A DNA stretch of 64,000 bases from Trichocoleus sp. FACHB-46 (GTDB lineage Bacteria > Cyanobacteriota > Cyanobacteriia > FACHB-46). Location of the stretch: contig NZ_JACJOD010000006.1 in NCBI RefSeq assembly GCF_014695385.1, positions 434,001 through 498,000 of the forward strand, given 5' to 3'. The notes beneath the pieces were generated by a model that saw only the letters and a list, made by a program, of their open reading frames with translations, did not search any database and was not told where the DNA came from. Shown here in pieces: positions 1 through 7,711 of the stretch. Position numbers and translations under genes: made by a program. Position 1 is the stretch's first letter. Every line of letters starts with the position of its first letter.

Positions 1-1
1 A

Positions 2-436
2 GAAGAAATTGATGCTCTGGCCGATCGCGTCGCCATTATCGATCGCGGTTTGGTGATTGCTACAGGTACTCCTTCTGCCTTGAAAGATCAAGTTGGTGGC
101 GATCGCATTACCCTGAGAATTCGAGAGTTTACACCTCTTGAGGAAGCAGAAGCAGCCAGAGCCATGTTGTCAGCTTTGCCAACTGTGCAAGAAGTGATTA
201 TCAACAGTGCTCAAGGTAACTCACTCAACTTAGTGGTCGCGTCCCAAACCGAGGCACTGGGCACTGTGCAGCAAGCCTTGAAAGAAGCTGGGCTACCTAC
301 GTTTGGCATTGCCCAAGCCCGCCCCAGTTTAGATGATGTTTACCTCGCTGCTACAGGTCGTACCCTGGTAGATGCAGAACTGGCAGCGGCAGAGAGTCGT
401 GATCCCAAAGCCGAACGTAAACAAAATATGCGCTAA
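2..436 (+). CDS. ABC transporter ATP-binding protein, C-terminal part (5' truncated by window)
   Basis: The open frame runs in from the left edge (EEIDALADRVAIIDRG...), so only the end of the protein is visible and the Walker A and signature motifs lie outside the window. The visible part matches the end of a nucleotide-binding domain followed by the roughly 90-residue C-terminal extension of DrrA/CcmA-type exporter ATPases, including the late 'LDDVYLAATGR' segment typical of that family. The permease follows 40 bp downstream, so the pair probably forms one multidrug, antibiotic or lipid exporter. Substrate cannot be told. Confidence 0.85.
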   Translation, partial: EEIDALADRVAIIDRGLVIATGTPSALKDQVGGDRITLRIREFTPLEEAEAARAMLSALPTVQEVIINSAQGNSLNLVVASQTEALGTVQQALKEAGLPTFGIAQARPSLDDVYLAATGRTLVDAELAAAESRDPKAERKQNMR

Positions 437-476
437 TCCCTGAGCCCTAATTCCTAAGCTAACTGAGGACAGTTGA

Positions 477-1394
477 ATGAGCCGTAGTGTAACTCCCCCA
501 AAACCCAGCTTGACTTCCGAGAATACAGCCTTACCTAGTCAGGCCGTTGGACTAGCTACAAAACCAGCCTTGCCTCAGACCAGCACTTTGAGCGACTTTA
601 TCCAAGAAACATTAGCGCTGACTCGTCGCCTGTTTATCCAGTTGCAGCGTCGTCCCTCCACACTGATTGCTGGCATCATTCAGCCGTTGATGTGGCTGGT
701 GCTATTTGGGGCATTGTTCCAAAACGTGCCGCAGGGCTTGTTTGGGGATAGCCAAAGTTACGGGCAGTTTTTGGGCGCAGGCATTATTGTCTTCACGGCC
801 TTTGGTGGAGCGTTGAATGCGGGCCTTCCGGTCATGTTCGATCGCGAGTTTGGCTTCTTAAATCGTCTGCTGGTAGCACCTCTCGCTTCTCGCTTCTCGA
901 TTGTGGTGGCCTCAGCGATTTTCATCACCACGCTCAGCCTGATTCAGACAGCAGTGATTGTCAGCGCGATCGCCTTCTTGGGTGCTGGCTTACCTAATCT
1001 TTTAGGCTTGGGTGTCGTGACTTTAATTGTGTTTGCCTTGGTTCTAGGTGTAACTGGTTTGAGCTTAGGGTTGGCCTTCGCCTTACCTGGGCACGTCGAA
1101 CTGATTGCCGTGATTTTTGTCACAAATTTGCCGCTGTTGTTTGCCAGTACAGCCCTCGCCCCTCTGTCGTTTATGCCCCACTGGTTGCAAGTGGTAGCGA
1201 CGCTCAATCCCCTGAGTTACGCGATCGAGCCGATTCGCTATCTCTATCTACACAATGACTGGGCTTTGAGCAGTATCGTGATGCAAGCACCTTGGGGATC
1301 AGTCAGCCTAGGTGGGGCCTTATTGGTGCTCTTTGCTTTTGACCTCGTCGCTTTGTTGAGTATTCAGCCTCTGCTCCGGCGCACCTTTGCTTAA
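477..1394 (+). CDS. ABC-2 type transporter permease (DrrB-like)
   Basis: A 305-residue inner-membrane permease. After about 60 polar residues, which include 'RRLFIQLQRRPSTL' just before the first membrane segment, come about six hydrophobic helices, as in the ABC2_membrane family. The sequence 'GFLNRLLVAPLASRFSI' is the family's conserved cytoplasmic loop. It sits directly behind the ATPase gene in the same direction and is expected to form the membrane part of the same exporter. The ATG start at 477 is preceded by 'tgaggaca', a plausible ribosome binding site. The substrate is unknown. Confidence 0.88.
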   Translation: MSRSVTPPKPSLTSENTALPSQAVGLATKPALPQTSTLSDFIQETLALTRRLFIQLQRRPSTLIAGIIQPLMWLVLFGALFQNVPQGLFGDSQSYGQFLGAGIIVFTAFGGALNAGLPVMFDREFGFLNRLLVAPLASRFSIVVASAIFITTLSLIQTAVIVSAIAFLGAGLPNLLGLGVVTLIVFALVLGVTGLSLGLAFALPGHVELIAVIFVTNLPLLFASTALAPLSFMPHWLQVVATLNPLSYAIEPIRYLYLHNDWALSSIVMQAPWGSVSLGGALLVLFAFDLVALLSIQPLLRRTFA

Positions 1395-1575
1395 CTGGTC
1401 TTGGGGCCGTTGCGAGGTCAGAGCGGCAGGGTTAGACTGTCCTTAGGTTAAGTGAACCTGTCAAACTAGAAAACAACGTAGCCTCATACTCAAGCATGGG
1501 AGCTTTTCTGGTTTCCTAGCGTCTTAAAATCTCAGTCAAAGTTTAGTAAATATTGGATTGGAGCCGAAAGGGCTT

Positions 1576-2001
1576 ATGAAGATGCAGCCTCAGACTAAAT
1601 TAGCTTTTCCTCGCTTCCAGGCTCGACTTGCCCTCGGTCTGCTGCTTGGTGTTGCGCTTGCTCCTTGTCTACTGCCTCAAGCTACCTCGGCTCAAACTGC
1701 TGGGGCTGTGCAGCCGCTAGAGGATTTTCAAAATAAGGATGGGGGCACTGATCTCTTTTCTGACCGTTCTGGCAATGGTGCCTCTAGTTTGTTTGACTTG
1801 ATGCATCGCGCTGCTTTTGGTGGTATGCGGAGCGCGGATGACTACGGGACTGAGCAGCAACAAAATTTAAATGATGCCGCAGCTCAATTTCGGGCAATCC
1901 AACTACAACGCCTGAAACAGCAAAAGGGCCCTGCTAGTCGGCCCTCGGCTCCTGCAACGACCCTAGAAATTGCTCCTGCTACTGGCACTTCAGTTAAATA
2001 G
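1576..2001 (+). CDS. small secreted protein of unknown function
   Basis: Not recognised. The frame is open from a TTG at 1558, but ATG at 1576 gives a good Sec signal: a basic start, a leucine/alanine-rich core, then 'ATSAQTAG' as a likely cleavage site. The mature part is only about 100 residues, polar and Gln/Ala-rich, with a short helical region ('LNDAAAQFRAIQLQRLKQQ') and a Pro/Ala-rich tail. It lies 180 bp after the ABC permease and converges with the kinase gene. It is probably periplasmic. The coding status rests on the signal peptide and codon pattern. Confidence 0.65.
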   Translation: MKMQPQTKLAFPRFQARLALGLLLGVALAPCLLPQATSAQTAGAVQPLEDFQNKDGGTDLFSDRSGNGASSLFDLMHRAAFGGMRSADDYGTEQQQNLNDAAAQFRAIQLQRLKQQKGPASRPSAPATTLEIAPATGTSVK

Positions 2002-2029
2002 AAGCTCAGACTAGCTTAAAGAAGTCGCC

Positions 2030-2061
2030 GTTCAAGCCAGCTTTAGTTGATTGGCTTGAAC
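2030..2061. terminator. inverted repeat between convergent genes, possible terminator
   Basis: A 10-bp perfect stem (2030-2039 with 2052-2061) encloses a 12-nt loop that contains the stop codon of the minus-strand kinase gene. It lies 29 bp after the stop of the secreted protein. There is no clear T-run on either side, so it may be a weak bidirectional terminator or an mRNA 3' end stabiliser. Confidence 0.4.
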
Positions 2062-4355
2062 TGGTAAGCTTGGGACTGCTTTTTAGCCACAGGTGTGACC
2101 TGAACTAACTGCACGACTCCTTCGCGATCGCCTGTTGAAGAAAAAGACACAGCCCCTAGAGCACCCGTCGCAGTGAAGTTGGGTGTTTCCAATGTCTGTC
2201 TGACTCCACGACGGGAAGGATCACGTCGGATTCCTGCGACTAAAGTCTGGGTTGAGTCATAGGCGAGAGCCGTGCGCCAGTCAATTTCATGCCCCCATAG
2301 CTTTTGGGCTTGCTGTTGAAAAGGTAGGCGAGTATTACCCAAAACGTTAGAAGGGACAGCCACGACCATGCCGACTGCTGCCTCCCCTCCCACTTGTAAA
2401 GTCTTCTTGGTATAGATGCTGTCTCCGGCGAGAACGGGAAGCCGTCTGCGGTTAATCTGTACAACTTGCAAAGCGCGATCGCTCACCTGACTGGGAGCGG
2501 CCAGCATAATAACTTCTGCTTTTTGCTGAATCGCTTTCTCTACACTTTCGTAGGCATTAAAGTCAGGGCCAGCTAGATCGAACTCAGCTACAACCTTGCC
2601 CGGAGCACCATAGAACAAAGCATTCTTAAACTCGCTGCTTAGAGATTCACTGTAACTACTATTGGAGCTGAAAAAAATAGCGACTCGTTTCTTTTGCAAT
2701 CGGGTCAGCATGTAGTTGCAAAGCGCACGGGCGGTGAAGCGATCGCTGGGCATGACCCGAAAAATGTAGCTGCCTAGCGTTGAAAGTTGCACGGCAGAAC
2801 TAATTGGAGCCACTATTGCCAATTGCCCTGTTTGATAAACCTTCCCAGCCGCTAAGGTAGTATCGCTCGTACCATGTCCTACTACGCCTAAGACATGAGG
2901 ATGATTAATTAGGTCTGTAGCAATGGCTTGAGCCGTTTCGATTCGGTTATTATCATTGGCGATCGCTACTTTCAGTGGTACTCCATTGATGCCGCCGCCT
3001 TGATTCACTTGGGTTTGAGCTTGTGCTACCCCTCGTAAAATTTCTAGGGAAGAATTCAGCGTGTCCCCCAGCGGAACGGCGACGGCGATCGCATGGGCAG
3101 GCATAGCTCCAATCCGGGCGTTGTTGAGGTAAATCAAAGTTTCTGGGTCACTGCGCTCCCCTTGGCGAGCTACTTCTAGGGCTGTTACTGCCTGGGAGTA
3201 AGCTTTAATTGCCAATGCATCTACCCCCTTTTGTTTGGCAGGTTGGCTGGTTCCTGGTGTCAGAATTTTCTCCCCCCAACTAATGTGATCAGTCGCGATC
3301 GCTGTAGCAGGGCTAGGGGTTGGAGTTGATGTTTCGACAGTTACATCGCTGAAAAGTTGAGGTAGGGGTTTTCTGAGCAAAACCGCCATCCCAAAGCTAG
3401 CAATTGTGGCAACACCCAGCCCTAATAGAACTGACCGCAGGTGACGAAGTCGGCGATCTGGGGGATTCTCAGGCGTTGCGATCGCAGGAATCATAGGCTC
3501 GACAGGATCAGCCCGAGGCAAATCAGTAATATGTTGCAGTGCTTGTAAAACTGCCGTTGCCGATTGGTAACGCTGATTGAAGTGATAGCGCACCATGTTG
3601 TCGATGATAGTCGCTAACTGGACACTGACCCGGGCTTGGTCGCGCCAAACTATCTCTCCGCTCTCTGGATCAACGGGAAATTGAGAAGGCCGCATTCCAG
3701 TTAAGGCTTGAACCGCGATGACCCCCAACGCATAAATGTCGCTGCTAAATTGAGGCTTGCCTAAACATTGCTCACTCGCTCCATAGCCTGAGGTGTAAAT
3801 GGGAACGCTTAATTGGGTTTGGCCTATGGTTTCGGCAACCTGGTTAGTAATGGTTTTGACTGCACCAAAATCAATTAAAACTAATTTGCCGTCATGCTGC
3901 CGCCGAATTAAATTGTCTGGTTTAATATCTCGATGAATAACTCCTTGGGAGTGAATGTAAGCTAAGACTCCCAAAACATCTTCTAAGATGCCAATGACTT
4001 GAGCTTCTGATAACTTAGTCCCCCAAGGCAATTCCACGCTTAAAGGATTACCAGGTATAAACTCTTGCACCAAATAAAACTCTTCTGCTTCCTCGAAATA
4101 AGCTAAAAGTTGAGGAATTTGGTCGTGATGTCTACCTAATTTTTCTAAAGTCTCTGCTTCTGCATAAAATAAGCGCCTCACCTGTTGCAATACGTGAGGA
4201 TGCTGCGTCGCAAAGTTCAGATGTTTGAGCACGCAGGGGGGATTGCCAGGTCGCTGCATGTCCTCTGCAATGAAAGTCTGACCAAACCCGCCTGAGCCTA
4301 GAGCTTGAATAACTTTGTAGCGCGCCCCTAACAGTCTTCCTAGCATTGCATTCAT
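2043..4355 (-). CDS. receptor-like Ser/Thr protein kinase fused to a periplasmic type-1 ligand-binding domain
   Basis: 770 residues in three parts. Residues 10-275 form a Hanks-type kinase: glycine loop GSGGFG (20-25), a lysine at K44, catalytic loop HRDIKPDN (141-148, D143) and DFG (162-164). A single membrane helix follows at about 307-328. Residues about 420-760 resemble the Leu/Ile/Val-binding (Peripla_BP_6) fold of ABC transporter binding proteins, with 'GHGTSDTTLAA' and 'YDSTQTLVAGI' in the expected places. The expected topology is a cytoplasmic kinase and a periplasmic sensor that may bind an amino acid or similar small molecule. An alternative start is the Met at residue 4. All catalytic residues are present, so it should be active. 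Ligand and targets are unknown. Confidence 0.9.
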   Translation of the reverse strand: MNAMLGRLLGARYKVIQALGSGGFGQTFIAEDMQRPGNPPCVLKHLNFATQHPHVLQQVRRLFYAEAETLEKLGRHHDQIPQLLAYFEEAEEFYLVQEFIPGNPLSVELPWGTKLSEAQVIGILEDVLGVLAYIHSQGVIHRDIKPDNLIRRQHDGKLVLIDFGAVKTITNQVAETIGQTQLSVPIYTSGYGASEQCLGKPQFSSDIYALGVIAVQALTGMRPSQFPVDPESGEIVWRDQARVSVQLATIIDNMVRYHFNQRYQSATAVLQALQHITDLPRADPVEPMIPAIATPENPPDRRLRHLRSVLLGLGVATIASFGMAVLLRKPLPQLFSDVTVETSTPTPSPATAIATDHISWGEKILTPGTSQPAKQKGVDALAIKAYSQAVTALEVARQGERSDPETLIYLNNARIGAMPAHAIAVAVPLGDTLNSSLEILRGVAQAQTQVNQGGGINGVPLKVAIANDNNRIETAQAIATDLINHPHVLGVVGHGTSDTTLAAGKVYQTGQLAIVAPISSAVQLSTLGSYIFRVMPSDRFTARALCNYMLTRLQKKRVAIFFSSNSSYSESLSSEFKNALFYGAPGKVVAEFDLAGPDFNAYESVEKAIQQKAEVIMLAAPSQVSDRALQVVQINRRRLPVLAGDSIYTKKTLQVGGEAAVGMVVAVPSNVLGNTRLPFQQQAQKLWGHEIDWRTALAYDSTQTLVAGIRRDPSRRGVRQTLETPNFTATGALGAVSFSSTGDREGVVQLVQVTPVAKKQSQAYQFKPIN

Positions 4356-4493
4356 AGAATACAGCAGAGTCTACTATCGCTAACCCCAAAATATGCGAGC
4401 TACGATATTGGCATTGTATTCGTTGTCAATCACTGCTGAGAAAGTTCAATTCAAGAAGCACTTTCCAGAGTTAGTAAGTTAACTTTGCTTTTT

Positions 4494-5810
4494 TTAGGAT
4501 TCCGAGTCTATCTGCTTGGGCTTAGTTCTTAGTCGCACGGAGTCCGCATGAGAACTGAGCCCTTCCGCTGTGGCTAAAACATCCACGGCTTCTGAGACTT
4601 TTTGTAGCGCTGTGGGACTGTATTGAATCAAGCTAGAGTGTTTCATAAAAGTTTCTACTCCTAGAGGCGAGGCATAGCGAGCCGAACCAGAAGTAGGCAA
4701 GGTGTGGTTGGGACCTGCTAAGTAGTCTCCTACAGCCTCTGGCGTCGAGGACCCCAGGAAGATAGCTCCAGCATGACGAATGTGGTCAATTAAGGCCCAC
4801 GGGTCTTCAACTTCTAGCTCTAAATGCTCTGGGGCAAATTCATTAGAAAGCTCAGCCGCAGTTTCGAGCGAATCCACAACAATGATTAGGCCGTAGTGAG
4901 CGATCGCCTTCTCAGTGAGCGTGCGTCTGGGATGGTCAATTAGTTGTTGCTCTACTTCCGCCACTACTTTGAGAGCCAGAGAAGAGTCTGTGGTAATTAA
5001 GATCGCTGCTGCCATTGGGTCATGCTCTGCCTGAGCTAGCAGATCAGCCGCGATAAACACTGGGTTGGCAGTTTCGTCGGCGATTACTAATACTTCTGAA
5101 GGGCCGGCTAAGGAGTCAATGCCAACGGTGCCGTAAACCAGTTTCTTGGCCAAAGTGACATAGATGTTTCCCGGTCCCGTAATCACATCTACTTTGGGAA
5201 TGGTTTCGGTGCCAAATGCCAAAGCTGCGATCGCTTGCGCCCCACCCACTCGATAAATCTCTTGAACGCCTGCTTCTTGCGCGGCCACTAGTACGGCTGG
5301 GTTTACAGTTTTTTCTGGTCCTGGTGGGGTCACGATCGCAATTCTGGGTACCTGAGCGACCATCGCTGGAACTGCGTTCATCAAAACCGTACTAGGATAA
5401 GCTCCTCGGCCCCCAGGTACATAGAGCCCTGCTCGATCAACGGGTGTATAGCGCTTCCCTAGAACTACATCATCTTCACCAAACTGCACCCAGCTTTTAG
5501 GGACTCGTTGCCGATGAAACGCTTCAATCTGTTTATGAGCCAAACGAATCGCATCTAGCAACTCCTTTGATACCTGCTGGTAGGCAGCATCCAACTCTGA
5601 GCCACTCACACGTAATTCTTCAGGTTTCAGTTCTTGTTGGTCAAATTCGGCTGTGTAGTGTAGCAGGGCTCGATCGCCTTGGCGCTTCACAGCTTGTAAC
5701 ACTTCCCGAACCGTGGCTTCTTTGTGAAACACTTGGTCGTCGTGAGTGCGATCGCAAATACGCCGTAGCTCGGTCCGTGCCTCAGTTCGCTGAGTAATAA
5801 TTCGCAGCAT
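4494..5810 (-). CDS. hisD: histidinol dehydrogenase
   Basis: 438 residues, the normal length. It catalyses the last two steps of histidine biosynthesis (L-histidinol to L-histidine, two NAD+ reductions, zinc-dependent, cytoplasmic). Family segments seen include 'VPGGRGAYPSTVLMN', 'ITGPGNIYVTLAKK', 'GPSEVLVIADE', 'AEHDP', 'EHLELEVEDP' and 'GPNHTLPTSGSARY', which contain the zinc and substrate ligands. The ATG at 5810 gives the usual N-terminus 'MLRIITQ'. It is a lone his gene, as is common in cyanobacteria, and lies 138 bp downstream of the kinase start on the same strand, divergent from rpsT. Confidence 0.96.
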   Translation of the reverse strand: MLRIITQRTEARTELRRICDRTHDDQVFHKEATVREVLQAVKRQGDRALLHYTAEFDQQELKPEELRVSGSELDAAYQQVSKELLDAIRLAHKQIEAFHRQRVPKSWVQFGEDDVVLGKRYTPVDRAGLYVPGGRGAYPSTVLMNAVPAMVAQVPRIAIVTPPGPEKTVNPAVLVAAQEAGVQEIYRVGGAQAIAALAFGTETIPKVDVITGPGNIYVTLAKKLVYGTVGIDSLAGPSEVLVIADETANPVFIAADLLAQAEHDPMAAAILITTDSSLALKVVAEVEQQLIDHPRRTLTEKAIAHYGLIIVVDSLETAAELSNEFAPEHLELEVEDPWALIDHIRHAGAIFLGSSTPEAVGDYLAGPNHTLPTSGSARYASPLGVETFMKHSSLIQYSPTALQKVSEAVDVLATAEGLSSHADSVRLRTKPKQIDSES

Positions 5811-5851
5811 GGAGTCAGAATGCAGTCTCTTAGGAATTACCCGTCGGAGAG

Positions 5852-5868
5852 CGGGTTTGACAAACCCG
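5852..5868. repeat. small palindromic hairpin, interspersed-repeat type
   Basis: CGGGTTTG (5852-5859) and CAAACCCG (5861-5868) form a perfect 8-bp inverted repeat. It resembles the GGGTTT/AAACCC palindromes widely dispersed between genes in filamentous cyanobacterial genomes. It lies between divergent hisD and rpsT. Its function is unknown. Confidence 0.5.
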
Positions 5869-5924
5869 TACTCGCCTCTCTAGCTTAACCTGGATTTTTG
5901 AAGGATCGGAATAGGGTGAGGAGA

Positions 5925-5933
5925 TGCTATATT
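5925..5933 (+). promoter_or_regulatory. extended -10 element, candidate rpsT promoter
   Basis: TGCTATATT carries the TGn extension and a good TATATT hexamer about 60 bp upstream of the rpsT start. No well-spaced -35 was found (TTGAAG at 5898 is 24 bp away), so this would be an extended -10 promoter. Confidence 0.4.
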
Positions 5934-5993
5934 GGTTTTTCTGGTATTTTATTTCATTGAAAGTAGTTGTAGAGAGTTTCCTTAGGACTGGCT

Positions 5994-6299
5994 GTGGCGA
6001 ATATTAAGTCTGCTATTAAACGCGTCAAGATCGCAGAACGCAACCGTTTGCGCAACAAAACCTACAAGTCAGCGGTGAAAACCCTGATGAAGAAGTACTT
6101 AGCAGCTGTAGACACCTATACAGCCAATCCTAGCCCTGAGCTAGAGCAAGAAGTACAGCAGCACATGGCCAATGCCTACAGCAAAATTGATAAAGCTGTG
6201 AAGCGAGGTGTATTGCACCCTAACACTGGGGCTCGCAAGAAATCGAACCTTGCTAAAGCTCTAAAGCGGCAAGATGCTTCTGTTTCTGCTGCTTCCTAG
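5994..6299 (+). CDS. rpsT: 30S ribosomal protein S20
   Basis: 101 residues, very basic, with the standard S20 start '[21 protein letters not shown]' region and '[19 protein letters not shown]' near the end. It binds 16S rRNA in the small subunit body. It starts with GTG. It lies upstream of tatD and the rpoBC operon, an arrangement often found in cyanobacteria, but a terminator-like hairpin follows, so it is probably transcribed largely on its own. Confidence 0.97.
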   Translation: MANIKSAIKRVKIAERNRLRNKTYKSAVKTLMKKYLAAVDTYTANPSPELEQEVQQHMANAYSKIDKAVKRGVLHPNTGARKKSNLAKALKRQDASVSAAS

Positions 6300-6368
6300 G
6301 CAGTCTGTAAATAGATTGTCAGCAAAAGTAGAGCTAGCTGCGAATAATTCAACTCTGGCATTGTTATA

Positions 6369-6391
6369 GTCTGGTGTTTAAAACGCCAGGC
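6369..6391 (+). terminator. rho-independent-type terminator after rpsT
   Basis: A 10-bp stem with two G-U pairs (6369-6378 with 6382-6391) and a 3-nt loop is followed by TGTTTT. It lies 70 bp after the rpsT stop and before tatD. Confidence 0.6.
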
Positions 6392-6493
6392 TGTTTTGCT
6401 GAGAAGGCGCTGGCGAAAGTTTAGTGACTGGATTAAGCCAGTCTGCTGGCAGTAAACAGCTTGTTCATCTTAGAAGCCGCAAGCAACTCGCTT

Positions 6494-7312
6494 ATGCAGT
6501 TGATTGATACGCACGTCCATATCAACTTTGATACTTTTCAGCCTGACTTAGAGGCTATATCTCAGCGCTGGCGAGAAGCAGGTTTGGTTCATCTGATCCA
6601 TTCTTGTGTAGAGCCAGCGGAGTTTAGCAGTATGCAAGCGCTGGCTGATCGGTTTCCAGAGCTGTCTTTTGCCGTAGGTCTGCACCCCCTGGATGTGGAC
6701 AAATGGACCCCTGATTCTCATTGCCAGATCTTGGAGTTGGCTACCTCTGACCCTCGAGTCGTGGCGATTGGGGAAACGGGTTTGGACTTTTACAAGGCGG
6801 AGAATCGGCAGCAGCAAACAGCTGTGTTTCAAGCTCAACTTGCGATCGCTCAAGCGTTGAATTTGCCAGTGATCATTCATTGCCGAGATGCTGCACCCGA
6901 AATGGCGCAGCTACTCAAGGATTTTTGGCAAAGCCAAGGTCCGGTTCGCGGCGTAATGCATTGCTGGGGAGGGACACCAACCGAAACTGAGTGGTTCCTA
7001 GAACTAGGTTTCTACATCAGTTTTAGCGGTACGGTGACTTTCAAAAATGCGGCTCAAATTCAAGCTTCCGCCCGTATGGTGCCTAGCGATCGCCTTTTAG
7101 TAGAAACAGACTGCCCCTTCTTAGCTCCTGTCCCCAAGCGGGGTGAGCGCCGGAACGAACCTGCCTATGTACGTTATGTAGCCGAGCAAGTCGCTCATTT
7201 GCGATCGGTTTCTCTAGAAGTGCTGGCAGCGCAGACTACACAGAATGCCTGTAAACTTTTTGGTTTGTCTCAGCTACAACTAGAAGCAACTGAAGGACTC
7301 GCCATCTCCTGA
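6494..7312 (+). CDS. tatD: TatD family metal-dependent hydrolase (DNase)
   Basis: 272 residues from the ATG at 6494. The frame is open from a TTG at 6461, but TatD proteins begin just before the metal ligands and '[12 protein letters not shown]' fits that start. Visible motifs are HxH (THVH), 'GETGLDFY' and 'IHCRDA', then 'ETDCPFLAP', giving a TIM-barrel binuclear metal site. Members are Mg-dependent 3'-5' exonucleases acting on single-stranded or damaged DNA; the in vivo role here is inferred. It lies between rpsT and rpoB. Confidence 0.93.
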   Translation: MQLIDTHVHINFDTFQPDLEAISQRWREAGLVHLIHSCVEPAEFSSMQALADRFPELSFAVGLHPLDVDKWTPDSHCQILELATSDPRVVAIGETGLDFYKAENRQQQTAVFQAQLAIAQALNLPVIIHCRDAAPEMAQLLKDFWQSQGPVRGVMHCWGGTPTETEWFLELGFYISFSGTVTFKNAAQIQASARMVPSDRLLVETDCPFLAPVPKRGERRNEPAYVRYVAEQVAHLRSVSLEVLAAQTTQNACKLFGLSQLQLEATEGLAIS

Positions 7313-7711
7313 TCAAGCAAAAATCTCAACTGGGTTTGGAAAACTACAGACCACAGTTAGGCTTTGCTTGCGCCATAATGGTAGAAGTGTGAATTACTTA
7401 GGTCGCTTCGTAGCTTTAGCCAATCCAATTAGACGGCTGCTGTTTGCAAACTACCTCTGCTGCCCCTGAAGTTTCAGTTCCCTGAAATCTCAGCAAGTCC
7501 ATACAATTCCCCACTCTTAGTTTAAAAAGTCAAGCTTGCTAGCTAAACAAGCCCCTTGGAGACTACCTTAAATCTCTCAACTGCCCACTTAATTCGCTAG
7601 ACTACACTTTTGGGTCCTTCTCGTCAGGGTCCAAAATTTTCTATTGACATTTTTGTGCAGATCGCATAACATCTGGGACTCGCGCTGGGCGTGACCCTCC
7701 TGAGGAGACGC
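7313..7711 (+). other. 399-bp intergenic leader before rpoB
   Basis: No credible coding frame. It holds the rpoB promoter candidate at 7644-7672 and an A/T-rich stretch. rplJ/rplL do not precede rpoB here, unlike in many other bacteria. Confidence 0.6.
7644..7672 (+). promoter_or_regulatory. candidate sigma-70 promoter of rpoB operon
   Basis: A consensus -35 TTGACA (7644-7649), a 17-bp spacer and a -10-like TAACAT (7667-7672) place a transcription start near 7679, about 33 nt ahead of the rpoB ATG. Confidence 0.6.
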
